From NCBI GenBank assembly GCA_012517935.1, contig JAAYUA010000119.1, forward strand, positions 1 through 64,000: a stretch of DNA of 64,000 nucleotides, written 5' to 3'. Made by a program: the position numbers and the translations under genes. The stretch is from Acetobacter sp. GTDB taxonomy: Bacteria; Pseudomonadota; Alphaproteobacteria; Acetobacterales; Acetobacteraceae. Each line of letters starts with the position of its first letter. Position 1 is the stretch's first letter. The notes under the pieces were generated by a model that had not been told where the DNA came from, searched no databases, and saw nothing but the letters and a program-made list of their open reading frames with translations. This document shows, one piece after another, positions 8,016 to 17,974 of the stretch.

Positions 8016-10667
8016 TTACTTTTCGGATGCAGCAAGAATGCCAGCGCGGATTGCGTCCAGAGCAGCGTCTGCCTTTTCAATATCGGGGCCACCTGCCTGA
8101 GCCATATCACGGCGTCCGCCACCTCCTTTGCCACCAAGAGCAGCGCTTGCAAGACGAACAAGCTCCACCGCATTGAAAGACTCGGGAAGTTCAGGGCTCA
8201 CGGCCACAACGACAGAGCCTTTTCCCTCCGGGATGGACACAAGGCCAACGATACCCGGTCCAGCCTGCTTGGCGATCGTTTCTGCCAGCCCCTTGAGTTC
8301 GCGCGCTGGTGTTTCACCCAGATTGCGCAAGGAGACGGTCACTCCGCCAATGGTTTCGGCGGGTGTTGCTGCGTTGCTGCCAGCGGCCAGTTTGCGTTGC
8401 AGATCGGCGATCTGCTTTTCCATGACGCGACGCTCATCAAGGATGACGGCAAGCCGTTCCGGTGCTTCAGCCGTGCCGACTTTCAGCATTGCTGCGATCT
8501 GTGACAGACGCTGTTCCGTCAATATAGCCGCGTTTTCTGCGGCCTTGCCGGCGATTGCCTCGATACGGCGCACACCTGCGGAAACGCCGCTTTCAGATGT
8601 GATGCGGAACAGGCCGATATCACCTGTGCGGCGCACATGCGTGCCGCCGCAGAGTTCGATGGACCAGGCCGGTTTGTTGCCGTCAGCCGGTCCCATGGAG
8701 ACGACGCGAACCTCGTCACCATATTTTTCACCGAAGAGCGCCATGGCGCCTTCTGCACGGGCGGCATCCGGGGTCATGATGCGTGTTGTGACCTCGGTAT
8801 TTTCACGAATACGAGCGTTCACTTCCGCTTCGATCTGCGCCAACTCTTCCGGCGTGATCGGACGTGGCTGGCTGACGTCAAAGCGCAGGCGATCCGGTGC
8901 ATTCAGGCTGCCTTTCTGCGTTACATGTTCGCCGAGAAGACGATGCAGGGCTTCATGCAGCAAATGCGTTGCCGAATGATGTGCGCGGATGGCTGAACGA
9001 CGCGTGTGATCGACTTCTGCGCGGACCGACATGCCGGTTCGCAATGTGCCTTCCGTGACGGTTCCATGGTGGATGAACAGGTCGCCAAGCTTTTTGTGTG
9101 TATCACTGATGGCGACACACACACCATTGGCTGTCAGAACGCCGTGGGCGCCAACCTGACCACCGCTTTCGCCATAGAAAGGTGTTTGGTTCAGGAGAAT
9201 CGAGACTTCGGTCCCGACAGGAGCTTCGTCGACAAGAATATTCTGAACCGCAATGGCCTGAACTTCAGCTTCTGCTGTTTCCGTTGTGTATCCAAGGAAA
9301 TCCGTTGCGCCGAATTTATCGCGGGCTTCGAACCAGACGGTTTCTGTGGCGGCATCGCCTGAACCGCTCCATGCAGCGCGGGCACGTTCGCGCTGAAGAT
9401 TCATGGATGTCTCGAAGCCTTTGACATCGACCGTATGGCCGCTGCTGCGAAGGGCGTCCTGCGTCAGGTCCAGAGGGAAGCCAAACGTATCGTAAAGTTT
9501 GAAGGCTACGTCGCCTGGCAGCGCTCCACCGGGGGCCAGTCTGCCGGTTTCTTCTGAGAGAAGCCCCAGACCACGTTCAAGCATGGCTTTGAAGCGTTCC
9601 TCTTCTCCGCGCATGGTTTCGCGGATGAGTGGCTCTGCTCTGCCAAGTTCAGGATATGCAGCGCCCATTTCGGTAATCAGGGCAGGCAGCAGCTTGTAGA
9701 AAGTGATGTCCTTTGTGCCCATCATATGCAGATGACGCATGGCACGACGCATGATCCGACGTAGGACGTAACCGCGGCCATCACGTGATGGCAAAACGCC
9801 ATCAGCAATCAGAAAGGCTGTGGAACGCAGGTGATCGGCGACAACGCGGTGGCTGGAATGGAATTCGCCACTGATCGCCTGTCCGGTCACATCTGCGGAA
9901 GCGCGGATCAGGGATTGGAATGTGTCGGTGTCGTAATTGTCATGCTTGCCCTGCATGACAGCAGCGAAGCGTTCCAGCCCCATGCCTGTATCGATGGACG
10001 GGCGGGGCAATGGTGTGCGTGTGCCCGGCGGATTCTCGAAATACTGCATGAAAACGAGATTCCAGATTTCGACGAAACGGTCGCCATCCTCATCGGGAGA
10101 GCCTGGAGGTCCTCCGGCGATCGAAGGGCCGTGATCATAGAAAATCTCGGAACAGGGGCCGCAGGGACCGGTATCGCCCATCCGCCAGAAATTGTCGGAA
10201 GTCGGGATGCGGATGATGCGATTGTCGCTCAGCCCCGCGATTTTGCGCCAGAGTGCCGCAGCTTCTTCATCTTCTGAATAGACAGTGACGAGAAGCTTGT
10301 CTGCCGGGAGTGCAAATTCCTTGGTGATCAGGGTCCAGGCATGGAGGATGGCCTGTTCCTTGAAATAATCGCCAAAGGAGAAATTTCCCATCATCTCGAA
10401 AAATGTATGATGGCGCGCTGTATAGCCGACATTATCAAGGTCGTTATGCTTGCCACCTGCACGAACAACCTTCTGCGCAGTGGTTGCGCGGTTGTAGGGG
10501 CGTGTTTCCTGGCCAGTGAAAACGTTCTTGAACTGAACCATACCTGCGTTTGTGAACAGCAGGGTGGGATCGTTGTCCGGCACCAGTGAAGATGAAGGGA
10601 CGATCTGATGATCGTTCTTCTGGAAGTATTCCAGGAAACGGCTGCGAATATCGTTTGTTGTGGGCAT
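8016..10667 (-). CDS. alaS: alanine--tRNA ligase
   Basis: This 883-aa protein is alanyl-tRNA synthetase, which charges tRNA-Ala and edits mischarged Ser and Gly. The N-terminal class II catalytic domain starts with [13 protein letters not shown]. The editing domain has the zinc motif [11 protein letters not shown] and the distal CGGTH near residue 670. The C-terminal oligomerisation/C-Ala domain ends with glycine-rich [16 protein letters not shown]. The length matches E. coli AlaS (876 aa). The ATG at 10667 aligns with the usual AlaS start ([15 protein letters not shown]); 26 extra upstream residues in frame are not conserved. Confidence 0.97.
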   Translation of the reverse strand: MPTTNDIRSRFLEYFQKNDHQIVPSSSLVPDNDPTLLFTNAGMVQFKNVFTGQETRPYNRATTAQKVVRAGGKHNDLDNVGYTARHHTFFEMMGNFSFGDYFKEQAILHAWTLITKEFALPADKLLVTVYSEDEEAAALWRKIAGLSDNRIIRIPTSDNFWRMGDTGPCGPCSEIFYDHGPSIAGGPPGSPDEDGDRFVEIWNLVFMQYFENPPGTRTPLPRPSIDTGMGLERFAAVMQGKHDNYDTDTFQSLIRASADVTGQAISGEFHSSHRVVADHLRSTAFLIADGVLPSRDGRGYVLRRIMRRAMRHLHMMGTKDITFYKLLPALITEMGAAYPELGRAEPLIRETMRGEEERFKAMLERGLGLLSEETGRLAPGGALPGDVAFKLYDTFGFPLDLTQDALRSSGHTVDVKGFETSMNLQRERARAAWSGSGDAATETVWFEARDKFGATDFLGYTTETAEAEVQAIAVQNILVDEAPVGTEVSILLNQTPFYGESGGQVGAHGVLTANGVCVAISDTHKKLGDLFIHHGTVTEGTLRTGMSVRAEVDHTRRSAIRAHHSATHLLHEALHRLLGEHVTQKGSLNAPDRLRFDVSQPRPITPEELAQIEAEVNARIRENTEVTTRIMTPDAARAEGAMALFGEKYGDEVRVVSMGPADGNKPAWSIELCGGTHVRRTGDIGLFRITSESGVSAGVRRIEAIAGKAAENAAILTEQRLSQIAAMLKVGTAEAPERLAVILDERRVMEKQIADLQRKLAAGSNAATPAETIGGVTVSLRNLGETPARELKGLAETIAKQAGPGIVGLVSIPEGKGSVVVAVSPELPESFNAVELVRLASAALGGKGGGGRRDMAQAGGPDIEKADAALDAIRAGILAASEK

Positions 10668-10779
10668 GGCGAAAGGTAACGATCCTGTCCTGGCGGTCAT
10701 GGTCAGCGCAGAATAATGCCTGTCTGCTCTAGCCCAGCCTGACACGACAGCAAAGCGTTGTCGTGCGGGTTATGGTTTT

Positions 10780-11301
10780 TCAGTGGAGTTCAGACGCTGT
10801 TTCCGATGATTGAATTGGGTTTTGCAGTTCCGGATTCTCTGCGCCGGTAACGATTTCCAGCAGTTCATGAGCGGTTTCCGGTGGCTTTTCACGGAATACC
10901 AGACGGCTTGAAAGGCGGAAATTGGCAAGAAGTCCGACAACAGCGCCGGCCGCAAGGGCGATGAAAGGGTAACTGACGCAGACTGGTGCAAGCCAGAACA
11001 GCAGGAAGATGGTGCCGCGATTCAGAGCAAACCCGAGGCTGTTGGCGCTAAGGAAGCGAAGCCATTGAAGGATTGGATGCTCCAGACGGCCGACGTCGCG
11101 GAAAGTCCAGAAGCGATTTGCAGCCCAGTTGAGGGATGCAGCGACAAAATATGCAACCAGAGTGGCCGCAGTCAGCCCCAGGAATGGTCGAAGGCTGTAA
11201 AGTGTGGCTGTATCCCACATCAGGCCCAGAGTCCCGACGCATCCGAATTTTAACAGACGCAACAGGCCGGGTGAAATTCTGTCAGACACTTCTGTTTCCA
11301 T
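10780..11301 (-). CDS. GtrA family membrane protein
   Basis: A 173-aa protein with four predicted membrane segments, matching the GtrA family (PF04138). The family hallmark is a charged stretch between helices 2 and 3, here NWAANRFWTFRD. GtrA-like proteins are thought to flip or help transfer polyprenyl-linked sugars for surface glycan modification. The N-terminal LLKFGCVGTLG fits the first helix. The last 35 residues are polar and cytosolic. It sits 112 bases upstream of alaS on the same strand. No gtrB-like partner is adjacent, so the sugar substrate is unknown. Confidence 0.8.
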   Translation of the reverse strand: METEVSDRISPGLLRLLKFGCVGTLGLMWDTATLYSLRPFLGLTAATLVAYFVAASLNWAANRFWTFRDVGRLEHPILQWLRFLSANSLGFALNRGTIFLLFWLAPVCVSYPFIALAAGAVVGLLANFRLSSRLVFREKPPETAHELLEIVTGAENPELQNPIQSSETASELH

Positions 11302-11367
11302 GCTGCAAGCGCTTGACCTTCGTCGGAATGATCATTTTCAGGCGCTGCAAATTCTTCATACAGGAAA

Positions 11368-11388
11368 GGGGGTGTCAAAGACACCCCC
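11368..11388 (-). terminator. hairpin terminator after the OmpA-family gene
   Basis: A perfect 9-bp GC-rich stem, GGGGGTGTC (11368-11376) and GACACCCCC (11380-11388), with a 3-base loop. On the minus strand it lies 31 bases after the stop of the OmpA-family gene and is followed by TTTCC. Confidence 0.65.
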
Positions 11389-11419
11389 TCCGGAAAACCC
11401 TGTAATCCTGTAGTTCGGA

Positions 11420-12556
11420 TTAGTGCAGGATGATTTCCACGCGACGGTTCTGAGGCTCGCGGGTGTTCGGGCCTGTTGGAACCAGCGGGTGAGATTCACC
11501 ATAGCCGTGGATATCGATCACGGAAGCAGGGACGCCATCACGGATCAGTTCAGCCTTCACGCTTTCTGCGCGACGGACGGAAAGACCCATGTTGTACTTC
11601 TCTCCACGCGGACCAGGGTGAGCAGCGGAGTTATCGGTGTAACCGTTAACTTCGATGGTGGTCGTCTGGATGTGCGTGGAAGCCTGAGCTGCTTCAGCAA
11701 CGATCTGGCGTGCGCGCGGCGTCAGAGACGACTTATCCCAATCGAAGAAGACCAGGTAGGTGCGTGCTGGCATCGGAGCCGGAGCTGCAACCGGAGCTGG
11801 CGGCGGCGGCGGCGGAGCTGTATCGAACGCATAGCGCAGGCCGATGATGAACTGATGGTTGAAGCGATGATCGAAGTTCACATTGCCCTTGTGAACGCCG
11901 TTGGGTGTCCATGAGGTGGAGCTGTATGAACCGTCGCCGAAGGTCTGGCCGATCATGCGGTATTCTGTCGTAACGGCGAGGCCAGGAACGCCAGGAATGT
12001 CGTATGCAGCACCGACGATGCCCTGATAGGCGAAGCCACCGTTCGTTCCGCCAACGCGGCTGACGTTGCCGTTGCTATAGTTGGTCTGAACCGGACCATA
12101 GCCCTGCCACAGATAACCTGCACCGACACCGACGAACGGAGTTACGGGAACATTAAGACCGAACTGCTTCAGGTCGATGTCGTAAAGGACATTAACCAGG
12201 CCGCCATAGGACTGATCATGGCTATTTGTTGAGCCAGTGACAGCCGTTGTGTTGCGGTGGTTGATCTGGGAGTAGTTGTAAACGCCTTCAACTTCAGCGC
12301 GCAGACCGTTGCCGAAGCCCCAGCCGAATGAACCGAAGCCTGTGAAGCCGTCATGGTGACGGTACTTGCTCGTGCTGCCGCTTGCAGAATCGTCACCGTT
12401 GGCGACGGTCGTCGGCGAGAAGTGAGCGTGCTGGGTCTGTGTCAGATTATAGCCCGCGCCGATGTTGACGTAAGGGCCTGTGATTGTGCTGGCGAACGAA
12501 GCTGCAGGAGCTGCTGCCATCAGTGTCGTTGCTAGTAATGCCGTGCGGAGACGCAT
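11420..12556 (-). CDS. OmpA family outer membrane protein
   Basis: A 378-aa outer membrane protein. A signal peptide (about residues 1-22, ending ASFA) is followed by an eight-strand-type beta-barrel domain rich in alternating aromatic residues and glycine. A proline/alanine linker (PPPPPPAPVAAPAP) near residue 255 connects to a C-terminal OmpA-like peptidoglycan-binding domain: VFFDWDKSSLT, then VNGYTDNSA, and GYGESHPLVPTG with NRRVEIIL at the end. Such proteins tie the outer membrane to the cell wall. The ATG at 12556 begins the signal peptide and follows GAGGACGAG; a start seven codons upstream is possible. The gene has its own terminator and a structured leader. Confidence 0.92.
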   Translation of the reverse strand: MRLRTALLATTLMAAAPAASFASTITGPYVNIGAGYNLTQTQHAHFSPTTVANGDDSASGSTSKYRHHDGFTGFGSFGWGFGNGLRAEVEGVYNYSQINHRNTTAVTGSTNSHDQSYGGLVNVLYDIDLKQFGLNVPVTPFVGVGAGYLWQGYGPVQTNYSNGNVSRVGGTNGGFAYQGIVGAAYDIPGVPGLAVTTEYRMIGQTFGDGSYSSTSWTPNGVHKGNVNFDHRFNHQFIIGLRYAFDTAPPPPPPAPVAAPAPMPARTYLVFFDWDKSSLTPRARQIVAEAAQASTHIQTTTIEVNGYTDNSAAHPGPRGEKYNMGLSVRRAESVKAELIRDGVPASVIDIHGYGESHPLVPTGPNTREPQNRRVEIILH

Positions 12557-12582
12557 CTTCTCGTCCTCATTTTTCATCTTTT

Positions 12583-12619
12583 CGGGCCTACGGTACCAAC
12601 TACAGGCAAATCAGGCCCG
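12583..12619 (-). promoter_or_regulatory. hairpin in the leader of the OmpA-family gene
   Basis: CGGGCCT (12583-12589) and AGGCCCG (12613-12619) form a perfect 7-bp stem with a 23-base loop, about 27 bases before the start codon. Structured ompA leaders in enterobacteria stabilise the mRNA; a similar role here is an inference. Confidence 0.4.
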
Positions 12620-12936
12620 TCGAGATGCCTAAATGCCCTATAAGACAGAGAGTTCCGGGAATGGAACCCATATCCGGTCATCCCAGGTCTGTTAAACAGG
12701 AAAACGTGATTTAATTGCAACAGTTTATTCTGGGTGCGGAAATGAATTTTCGCTGGAAAAGACCCCAGAATGGCGGTGATCTGTTGTTTCCTGATCATTT
12801 TTTGAGCGAAATCTATGATTAGCGAATGAATATTATTCTGCCGTATTAACTTTGCCATAATTTCAACAAAATCATGAAATTCACGAGGTAGAGGGGAAAT
12901 GTTTCTGAAAACAATCAGGACAAATCCCGTCTTATA
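12620..12936. other. intergenic region upstream of the OmpA-family gene
   Basis: About 317 bases between the leader hairpin and the end of aroKB. No coding frame with a plausible start was found. It must contain the promoter of the OmpA-family gene on the minus strand, but no convincing -35/-10 pair could be singled out. A weak AT-rich inverted repeat (TTTCA/TGAAA, near 12865-12885) lies past the aroKB stop. Confidence 0.5.
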
Positions 12937-14646
12937 TCAAGTACAATCTTCAGAAATCAGAAGTTCACGAACCCGTTCCGGTGCAACATCGGTGCATGTA
13001 AATGCCTTTCCGATCCCGCGAGTGAGGATGAAGGAAAGGTTGCCATCCCGCATCTTTTTGTCTCGTTTCATATGCGACATGAGCACGTCAGCGCTGAAGT
13101 TTCGGCCTGTATCACTAATTCTTGAAGGCATGTTGCAAAATTGCAAATGAGCGGACAGGCGGTCCAGATCGGCCTGCGGACAGAGCCCCATCTGGACAGA
13201 CAGTTTGAATGCAAGGAACAGCCCGATTGAGACGGCTTCTCCGTGGAGCAGGCTTCCATCATAGCCCATCTCAGCTTCCAGAGCGTGGCCGAATGTATGG
13301 CCGAGATTCAGAAGGGCACGTCCACCGGATGCTTTTTCCTCTCTCTCATCTCCGGCGACAACGGATGCCTTGAAGATGCAACTGCGTTCGACGGCTTCAG
13401 AAAGAGCCTCTGTGTCCAATGAAAGCAGTGCCGGAGCACGGCTTTCACACCACGAAAAGAATTCGGGATCGCCAATCAGGGCTGATTTCAGAATTTCGGC
13501 ATAACCAGCACGCAATTCCCGTTCCGGCAGTGTCGACAGAACATTCGTATCAGAGAGAACAGCAAGAGGCTGATGGAAAGCACCGATCAGGTTCTTTCCA
13601 TAACGGGTGTTGATTCCGGTCTTTCCGCCAACGGAGGAATCAACCTGAGATAACAGGGTTGTGGGAATCTGGACGAAAGGCAGTCCGCGCAGGGTCGTCG
13701 CGGCGACGAAGCCGGCAAGATCCCCCACAACCCCGCCACCCAGTGCGATGATGCTTGTGCGGCGTTCGATGCCGGCCTCAAGGAGTGTGTTTGTGACCCG
13801 CTCAAACTCCTTGAAGGATTTCGAGCTTTCTCCGGGCGGTATGATAACCGATGTCGCGGATATTTCAGTTTCGGCCAGAGAATCGAGAAGTGGCTGAAGA
13901 TAGAGGGCAGCAACGGTGCTGTCTGAAATTATGATGGCGCGTTTCTGGGGAAGCAGGGGCGCGAGAAGTGCTCCGGCGCGTCTGAGGACATCGGGGCCGA
14001 TGAAGATGTCATAGGCCGTATGGGTAAGGGAAATCTCGACCTTGCGCGGACGACGAAGGTCGGCCAGCGATTCAATGACCTGAGAAACTGAGTTATCCAC
14101 GTTGTCGTCTCCGCAATCCACGATCACATCGGCTTCGGCATAGACCGGGTGGCGGTCTTGCGCCAGACGTTCAAGGACCTCTCGGGGTTTCCCTGTATTG
14201 AGAAGGGGGCGGTGATTTCGTCCACTGACACGCCGCAAAAGAAGCGGAATGGGGCAGCGCAACCATACGGATGTTGCGTGGTGGCGAATCAGGCTGCGTG
14301 TTTCCGGGTTCATAAACGCGCCGCCACCCGTGGCGATCACACAGGGGCCGGATGTCAGGAGGCGCTTCAGGACCCGTCGCTCACCATCACGGAACGCTGT
14401 TTCCCCATACAGACGGAAAACATCACTGATGGAACATCCCGCGGCACGCTCTATTTCCGTGTCGGCATCGACGAAGCCCAGACCAAGCCGGAACGCCAGA
14501 TTGCGACCAATCGTACTTTTGCCAGCACCCATCAGGCCGATCAGAACGATGCTGCGGCCATCTGTTGGCCCTTCGGCCACCGCTCTGAGCCGATCGAGGT
14601 TCAGAGGCAGAAGGGGTTCCACAGAACAGGACTCTGTCTGCTCCAT
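12937..14646 (-). CDS. aroKB: bifunctional shikimate kinase / 3-dehydroquinate synthase
   Basis: A natural fusion of two shikimate-pathway enzymes in 569 aa. Residues 1-195 are shikimate kinase: Walker A GLMGAGKST at 37-45, DADTEIE at 60-66 and GGGAF near 107. Residues 203-569 are 3-dehydroquinate synthase: GGGVVGD, TTLLSQVDSSVGGK and the zinc ligands around GHTFGHALE. The two activities are not consecutive steps (AroB is step 2, AroK step 5). The ATG at 14646 is preceded by AGGGAAG; a start 13 codons upstream lacks a binding site. This fusion is annotated in other Acetobacteraceae. Divergent xerD is a common alphaproteobacterial neighbour of aroK. Confidence 0.95.
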   Translation of the reverse strand: MEQTESCSVEPLLPLNLDRLRAVAEGPTDGRSIVLIGLMGAGKSTIGRNLAFRLGLGFVDADTEIERAAGCSISDVFRLYGETAFRDGERRVLKRLLTSGPCVIATGGGAFMNPETRSLIRHHATSVWLRCPIPLLLRRVSGRNHRPLLNTGKPREVLERLAQDRHPVYAEADVIVDCGDDNVDNSVSQVIESLADLRRPRKVEISLTHTAYDIFIGPDVLRRAGALLAPLLPQKRAIIISDSTVAALYLQPLLDSLAETEISATSVIIPPGESSKSFKEFERVTNTLLEAGIERRTSIIALGGGVVGDLAGFVAATTLRGLPFVQIPTTLLSQVDSSVGGKTGINTRYGKNLIGAFHQPLAVLSDTNVLSTLPERELRAGYAEILKSALIGDPEFFSWCESRAPALLSLDTEALSEAVERSCIFKASVVAGDEREEKASGGRALLNLGHTFGHALEAEMGYDGSLLHGEAVSIGLFLAFKLSVQMGLCPQADLDRLSAHLQFCNMPSRISDTGRNFSADVLMSHMKRDKKMRDGNLSFILTRGIGKAFTCTDVAPERVRELLISEDCT

Positions 14647-14871
14647 CAGATAGCTTCCCTGTTTCTTGGTTGAGAAACGGGCCATTCGGCAAAAAACGCT
14701 TTTTGCGCGGTTCCCAATGCGGTTGAGGGAAGGGAATGAAAGAGGTGGCGTGACATAGGTCGGAACCTAACATAGACCAGAGAGAGTTTCTCTATCTGCC
14801 TGAGGACTTTCTGACATGGTTCTGGATTTGCCGTGCCGGGGACGTTCAGGCTTCTGATTCGGATTTTGCCG

Positions 14872-15126
14872 ATGCGTCGTATTTTTTTCATTCTTCCCGT
14901 TGTTCTCGTCGCCGCGTTTGCAGTGGGCGCAGTGATGCTGGGTGCGCCGGGCACGATGCCTGCGCCACAGATGGTCCATGTGGCTGTCCCGTTGTCTGCG
15001 AATGTCGGCGTTTCATCCGGCGTGGTGCCAGGGGTTGCCGCGACTGACCGCAGTTCCGCAGTTCCATTGCCAGCTTCGGCTCTGAGCGCCCCGGCGGCGG
15101 CGCCTTTGGCAAATCCGACGCACTGA
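14872..15126 (+). CDS. small membrane-anchored Ala/Pro-rich protein, unknown
   Basis: A possible 84-aa protein. The ATG at 14872 opens a hydrophobic N-terminus (MRRIFFILPVVLVAAFAVGA) that would act as a membrane anchor or signal peptide. The rest is rich in Ala, Pro, Ser and Val with no recognised domain. It ends 25 bases before xerD on the same strand and could be in its transcript. No strong binding site is seen and composition is low-complexity, so it could also be leader sequence. Function unknown. Confidence 0.4.
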   Translation: MRRIFFILPVVLVAAFAVGAVMLGAPGTMPAPQMVHVAVPLSANVGVSSGVVPGVAATDRSSAVPLPASALSAPAAAPLANPTH

Positions 15127-15151
15127 GTGATGTCGGAATATTGATCTCGTC

Positions 15152-16090
15152 ATGAGGCGGGCAGAGGCTTTTCTTGAGATGATGTCAGCCGAGCGCGGGG
15201 CAGCGCCAGCGACGCTCGCGGCTTATCGTGCTGATCTGACCCTCTGCAATGACTATCTGGAAGGGCAGGGCACTGACCTTCTGGAGGCTTCGCCTGCGGA
15301 TCTTTCGGACTGGATTGTCTTCCTGAAATCGTCTGGTCAGGCGAGCAGAACCATCGCGCGACGGATCACGACTCTCAGGCGCTTCTTTCTTTTTCTGTTG
15401 AGAGAAGGAGAAAGAACGGACAATCCTGCCTCTGCACTGGAATCCCCAACGCCATCACGGCAGTTGCCGCGCTTTCTGTCCGAAGAAGAAGTGTTGCATT
15501 TGCTTGAGGCAGCCCGCAGGGCGGTTGATGATACACCTGCTGCGCAAAGACGGGCCTTTCTGGTCACTGCGGCGATAGAGCTTCTTTATGCGTCCGGTTT
15601 GCGGATCTCCGAGCTTCTGGCCCTGCGACGGGATTCGTTGCGGGAGAATGCCAAGATGCTTGTGATTCGTGGCAAAGGGGGGCGTGAGCGTCTGATTCCC
15701 TTGTCGTCGCAGGCGCGTAGTGCCTCTGTTGCCTTGATGAAGGCTGATGAGGCGAAGGGAAGTCCTTTTCTGTTTTCGGGTCGGAATCCCAAAGCCCCTC
15801 TGACCCGGCAGGCCTTTGATCATATTCTGCATGAAGTTGGTCTCCGTGCCGGAATATCCCCCTCAAGGCTTTCTCCTCATGTGCTCCGGCACTCATTTGC
15901 GACGCATATGCTTGCGCATGGAGCAGATCTGAGAACACTTCAGACTCTCCTTGGGCACGCAGACATCGCCACCACGCAGATTTATACGCATGTTCAGGCG
16001 GAACGGCTTCGGCAGGTCGTCGAATCACATCATCCTCTGGCCCAAAAAGGGGATATGGTTAGGGATTCTGGCGTGAAAGAAGGCGAGTGA
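15152..16090 (+). CDS. xerD: site-specific tyrosine recombinase XerD
   Basis: A 312-aa tyrosine recombinase of the XerC/XerD type, which resolves chromosome dimers at dif with its partner and FtsK. The N-terminal SAM-like DNA-binding domain spans residues 1-90. The catalytic residues are all present: R151 (SGLRISEL), K175 (RGKGGRER), H243 and R246 (HVLRHSF), H269 (LLGHADI) and nucleophile Y278 (TQIYTHV). XerD is preferred over XerC because of its position between aroK and accA. The partner XerC is not in the window. Confidence 0.92.
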   Translation: MRRAEAFLEMMSAERGAAPATLAAYRADLTLCNDYLEGQGTDLLEASPADLSDWIVFLKSSGQASRTIARRITTLRRFFLFLLREGERTDNPASALESPTPSRQLPRFLSEEEVLHLLEAARRAVDDTPAAQRRAFLVTAAIELLYASGLRISELLALRRDSLRENAKMLVIRGKGGRERLIPLSSQARSASVALMKADEAKGSPFLFSGRNPKAPLTRQAFDHILHEVGLRAGISPSRLSPHVLRHSFATHMLAHGADLRTLQTLLGHADIATTQIYTHVQAERLRQVVESHHPLAQKGDMVRDSGVKEGE

Positions 16091-16171
16091 ACGGCCGTCA
16101 GTTCACGTTTCTGCGTGTGGAAACACGAATGATACTTGGTTTTGCCAGAGACTGTGCTATCGGCATCGGCC

Positions 16172-17128
16172 ATGCGTCAGTTCCTGGATTTTGAGAAGCC
16201 CGTCGCCGAACTTGAGAACAAGATCGATGACCTGCGGCATATGGAGAACCCGGAGGGGGTAAATATCTCTGATGAGATTGCCCGGCTTTCGGAAAAGTCA
16301 GAAAAGCAGCTGCGTGCGCTTTATGAGAAGCTGACACCTGCTCAGAAGGTGCAGGTCGCGCGCCATGCGCAGCGTCCCCATGCCGTCGATTATGTGCGCA
16401 AGCTGATCACAGACTTCACCCCGCTGGCGGGGGATCGTCAGTTTGGAGATGACAAGGCAATCATCGGCGGTATTGGCCGTTTTAATGATGTGCCTGTGGT
16501 CGTGATCGGGACAGAGCGTGGCTCGGATCTTGAAACGCGTCTCGAACATAATTTCGGCATGGCCCGTCCGGAAGGTTACCGGAAGGCCATTCGTCTCATG
16601 AAAATGGCTGACCGGTTCAAAATGCCGGTGCTTACATTCGTCGATACGGCTGGTGCCTGGCCGGGGATTGATGCGGAGGCACGTGGTCAGGCAGAGGCCA
16701 TCGCGCGCTCTATTGAGACCTGCCTTTCGATTCAGGTGCCTCTGATCGCGACTGTGATTGGTGAGGGTGGTTCCGGTGGTGCCGTTGCTCTGGCCAGTGC
16801 CGATCGCGTTCTGATGCTTGAGAATGCGATCTATTCGGTGATTTCCCCGGAAGCCTGTGCATCGATTCTCTGGCGTGATCCCAAGATGGCTCCCACTGCG
16901 GCTGAGGCGTTGCGTCTGACTGCTCGGGATCTCAAGAAATTCAAGATCATAGACCGGATTATCCGTGAGCCTGTCGGTGGCGCGCAACGTGATCCGGAAG
17001 CGACGATTATTGCGGTTGGGGCTGCCATTGAGGAGGAGCTTAAAGCTCTCTCCCCACTGGAAGGTCCAGCGCTCCTTGCGAAGCGTCGGGAGCGTTTCCT
17101 GGCGATTGGCCAGGAAGGACTGGCCTGA
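16172..17128 (+). CDS. accA: acetyl-CoA carboxylase carboxyltransferase subunit alpha
   Basis: A 318-aa protein matching AccA, the alpha half of carboxyltransferase that moves CO2 from biotin-BCCP to acetyl-CoA to make malonyl-CoA for fatty acid synthesis. Clear family segments are [15 protein letters not shown] at the start, [14 protein letters not shown] near residue 88, [10 protein letters not shown] near 154 and [12 protein letters not shown] near 196. Length equals E. coli AccA (319 aa). The ATG at 16172 matches the family start; the sequence before it has no good binding site. It follows xerD by 81 bases and may be co-transcribed. Confidence 0.96.
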   Translation: MRQFLDFEKPVAELENKIDDLRHMENPEGVNISDEIARLSEKSEKQLRALYEKLTPAQKVQVARHAQRPHAVDYVRKLITDFTPLAGDRQFGDDKAIIGGIGRFNDVPVVVIGTERGSDLETRLEHNFGMARPEGYRKAIRLMKMADRFKMPVLTFVDTAGAWPGIDAEARGQAEAIARSIETCLSIQVPLIATVIGEGGSGGAVALASADRVLMLENAIYSVISPEACASILWRDPKMAPTAAEALRLTARDLKKFKIIDRIIREPVGGAQRDPEATIIAVGAAIEEELKALSPLEGPALLAKRRERFLAIGQEGLA

Positions 17129-17152
17129 TCAGATTTTGAGGGGGAATATATT

Positions 17153-17175
17153 CTGCCTGAACTGAGTTCAGGCAG
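17153..17175. terminator. hairpin between convergent accA and CinA-domain gene
   Basis: A perfect 10-bp stem, CTGCCTGAAC (17153-17162) and GTTCAGGCAG (17166-17175), has a 3-base loop and spans the stop codon of the minus-strand gene. No T-run follows on either side. It probably protects or ends both converging transcripts. Confidence 0.45.
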
Positions 17176-17941
17176 CCCCTTGTTCAGGTTCTCCTTCTAC
17201 GGGTGTTGCGCCCGTATCGCTGATAAGAGTCTTCAATTTCTCGGAAACGCTGTCGAGAATTGCAGGATCTGTTCCCTTGGCGACCAGAGTTACCCCTTTG
17301 CGCCCGTCTTTGAAGCGCCAAGGATAGGAGCCGATATCGATCAGTGGCTCATCTTCCTGAATTTTCCGGAGCTTGTCGGAGATAAGACTCTCATAAATAT
17401 CCACAGCATGCCATGCGCGTGACTGGACTGGTGTTCCCCGAGGTAATTCGGGGAGCAGCTCCATAAACATGGACTGCATGATCGACGGAACGCCGGCCAT
17501 GACATGTACATTGCCAATGGTGAAACCGGGGGCGACTGAGACGGGGTTTGCGATCGGTGTGGCGCCTCTCGGCAACATGGCCATTCGCTGCCGTGCCGGT
17601 GTGAAATTTTCCTGTCCGTAATGTGCCGCCAGAAGGGCTGCACTTGCAGGGTGAAGTTCGAGAGGAACCCCGAACGCTGCGGCAATGCATTCTGCCGTGA
17701 TGTCGTCGTGGGTTGGACCGATTCCGCCTGTCGTAAAGACGTGATTGAAACGGGCTCTTAATTCATCAACCGTGCGGACGATGACTTCATGAACATCCGG
17801 GACAACGCGGACTTCACGGAGGGGTAGCCCGATCTCTCCCAGATTTTTCGCAAGAAAGCGCAGATTGGCGTCCTGTGTGCGTCCTGAGAGGATTTCGTTG
17901 CCAATAATAAGCAATGCTGAAGAGGGGCTGGTTTTTGTCAT
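17168..17941 (-). CDS. CinA-like molybdopterin-binding domain protein
   Basis: A 257-aa protein with a MoaB/MogA-like (CinA N-terminal) domain: LIIGNEILSGRTQDAN at the start and FTTGGIGPTHDDIT near residue 88. In CinA this domain has ADP-ribose pyrophosphatase activity, and the C-terminal domain is the NMN deamidase. The C-terminal deamidase domain is absent here; residues 175-257 instead form a short domain with SYPWRFKDGRKGVTLVAKGTD. It is the last gene of a minus-strand run, 33 bases after the GNAT-NUDIX gene. With a NUDIX protein next door, a nucleotide clean-up role is possible but inferred. Confidence 0.82.
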   Translation of the reverse strand: MTKTSPSSALLIIGNEILSGRTQDANLRFLAKNLGEIGLPLREVRVVPDVHEVIVRTVDELRARFNHVFTTGGIGPTHDDITAECIAAAFGVPLELHPASAALLAAHYGQENFTPARQRMAMLPRGATPIANPVSVAPGFTIGNVHVMAGVPSIMQSMFMELLPELPRGTPVQSRAWHAVDIYESLISDKLRKIQEDEPLIDIGSYPWRFKDGRKGVTLVAKGTDPAILDSVSEKLKTLISDTGATPVEGEPEQGAA

Positions 17942-17974
17942 GATCAGCTTTTTCTGGCGGGTGGGAACGTGATT

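Noticed and set aside
8128..8979. A 283-codon open frame opposite alaS
   Set aside because: Ser/Arg-rich composition, no domain, and wholly antisense to a highly conserved gene; typical of mirrored GC-rich codons.
16298..16987. A 229-codon open frame opposite accA
   Set aside because: Antisense to accA, no recognisable domain or start signal.
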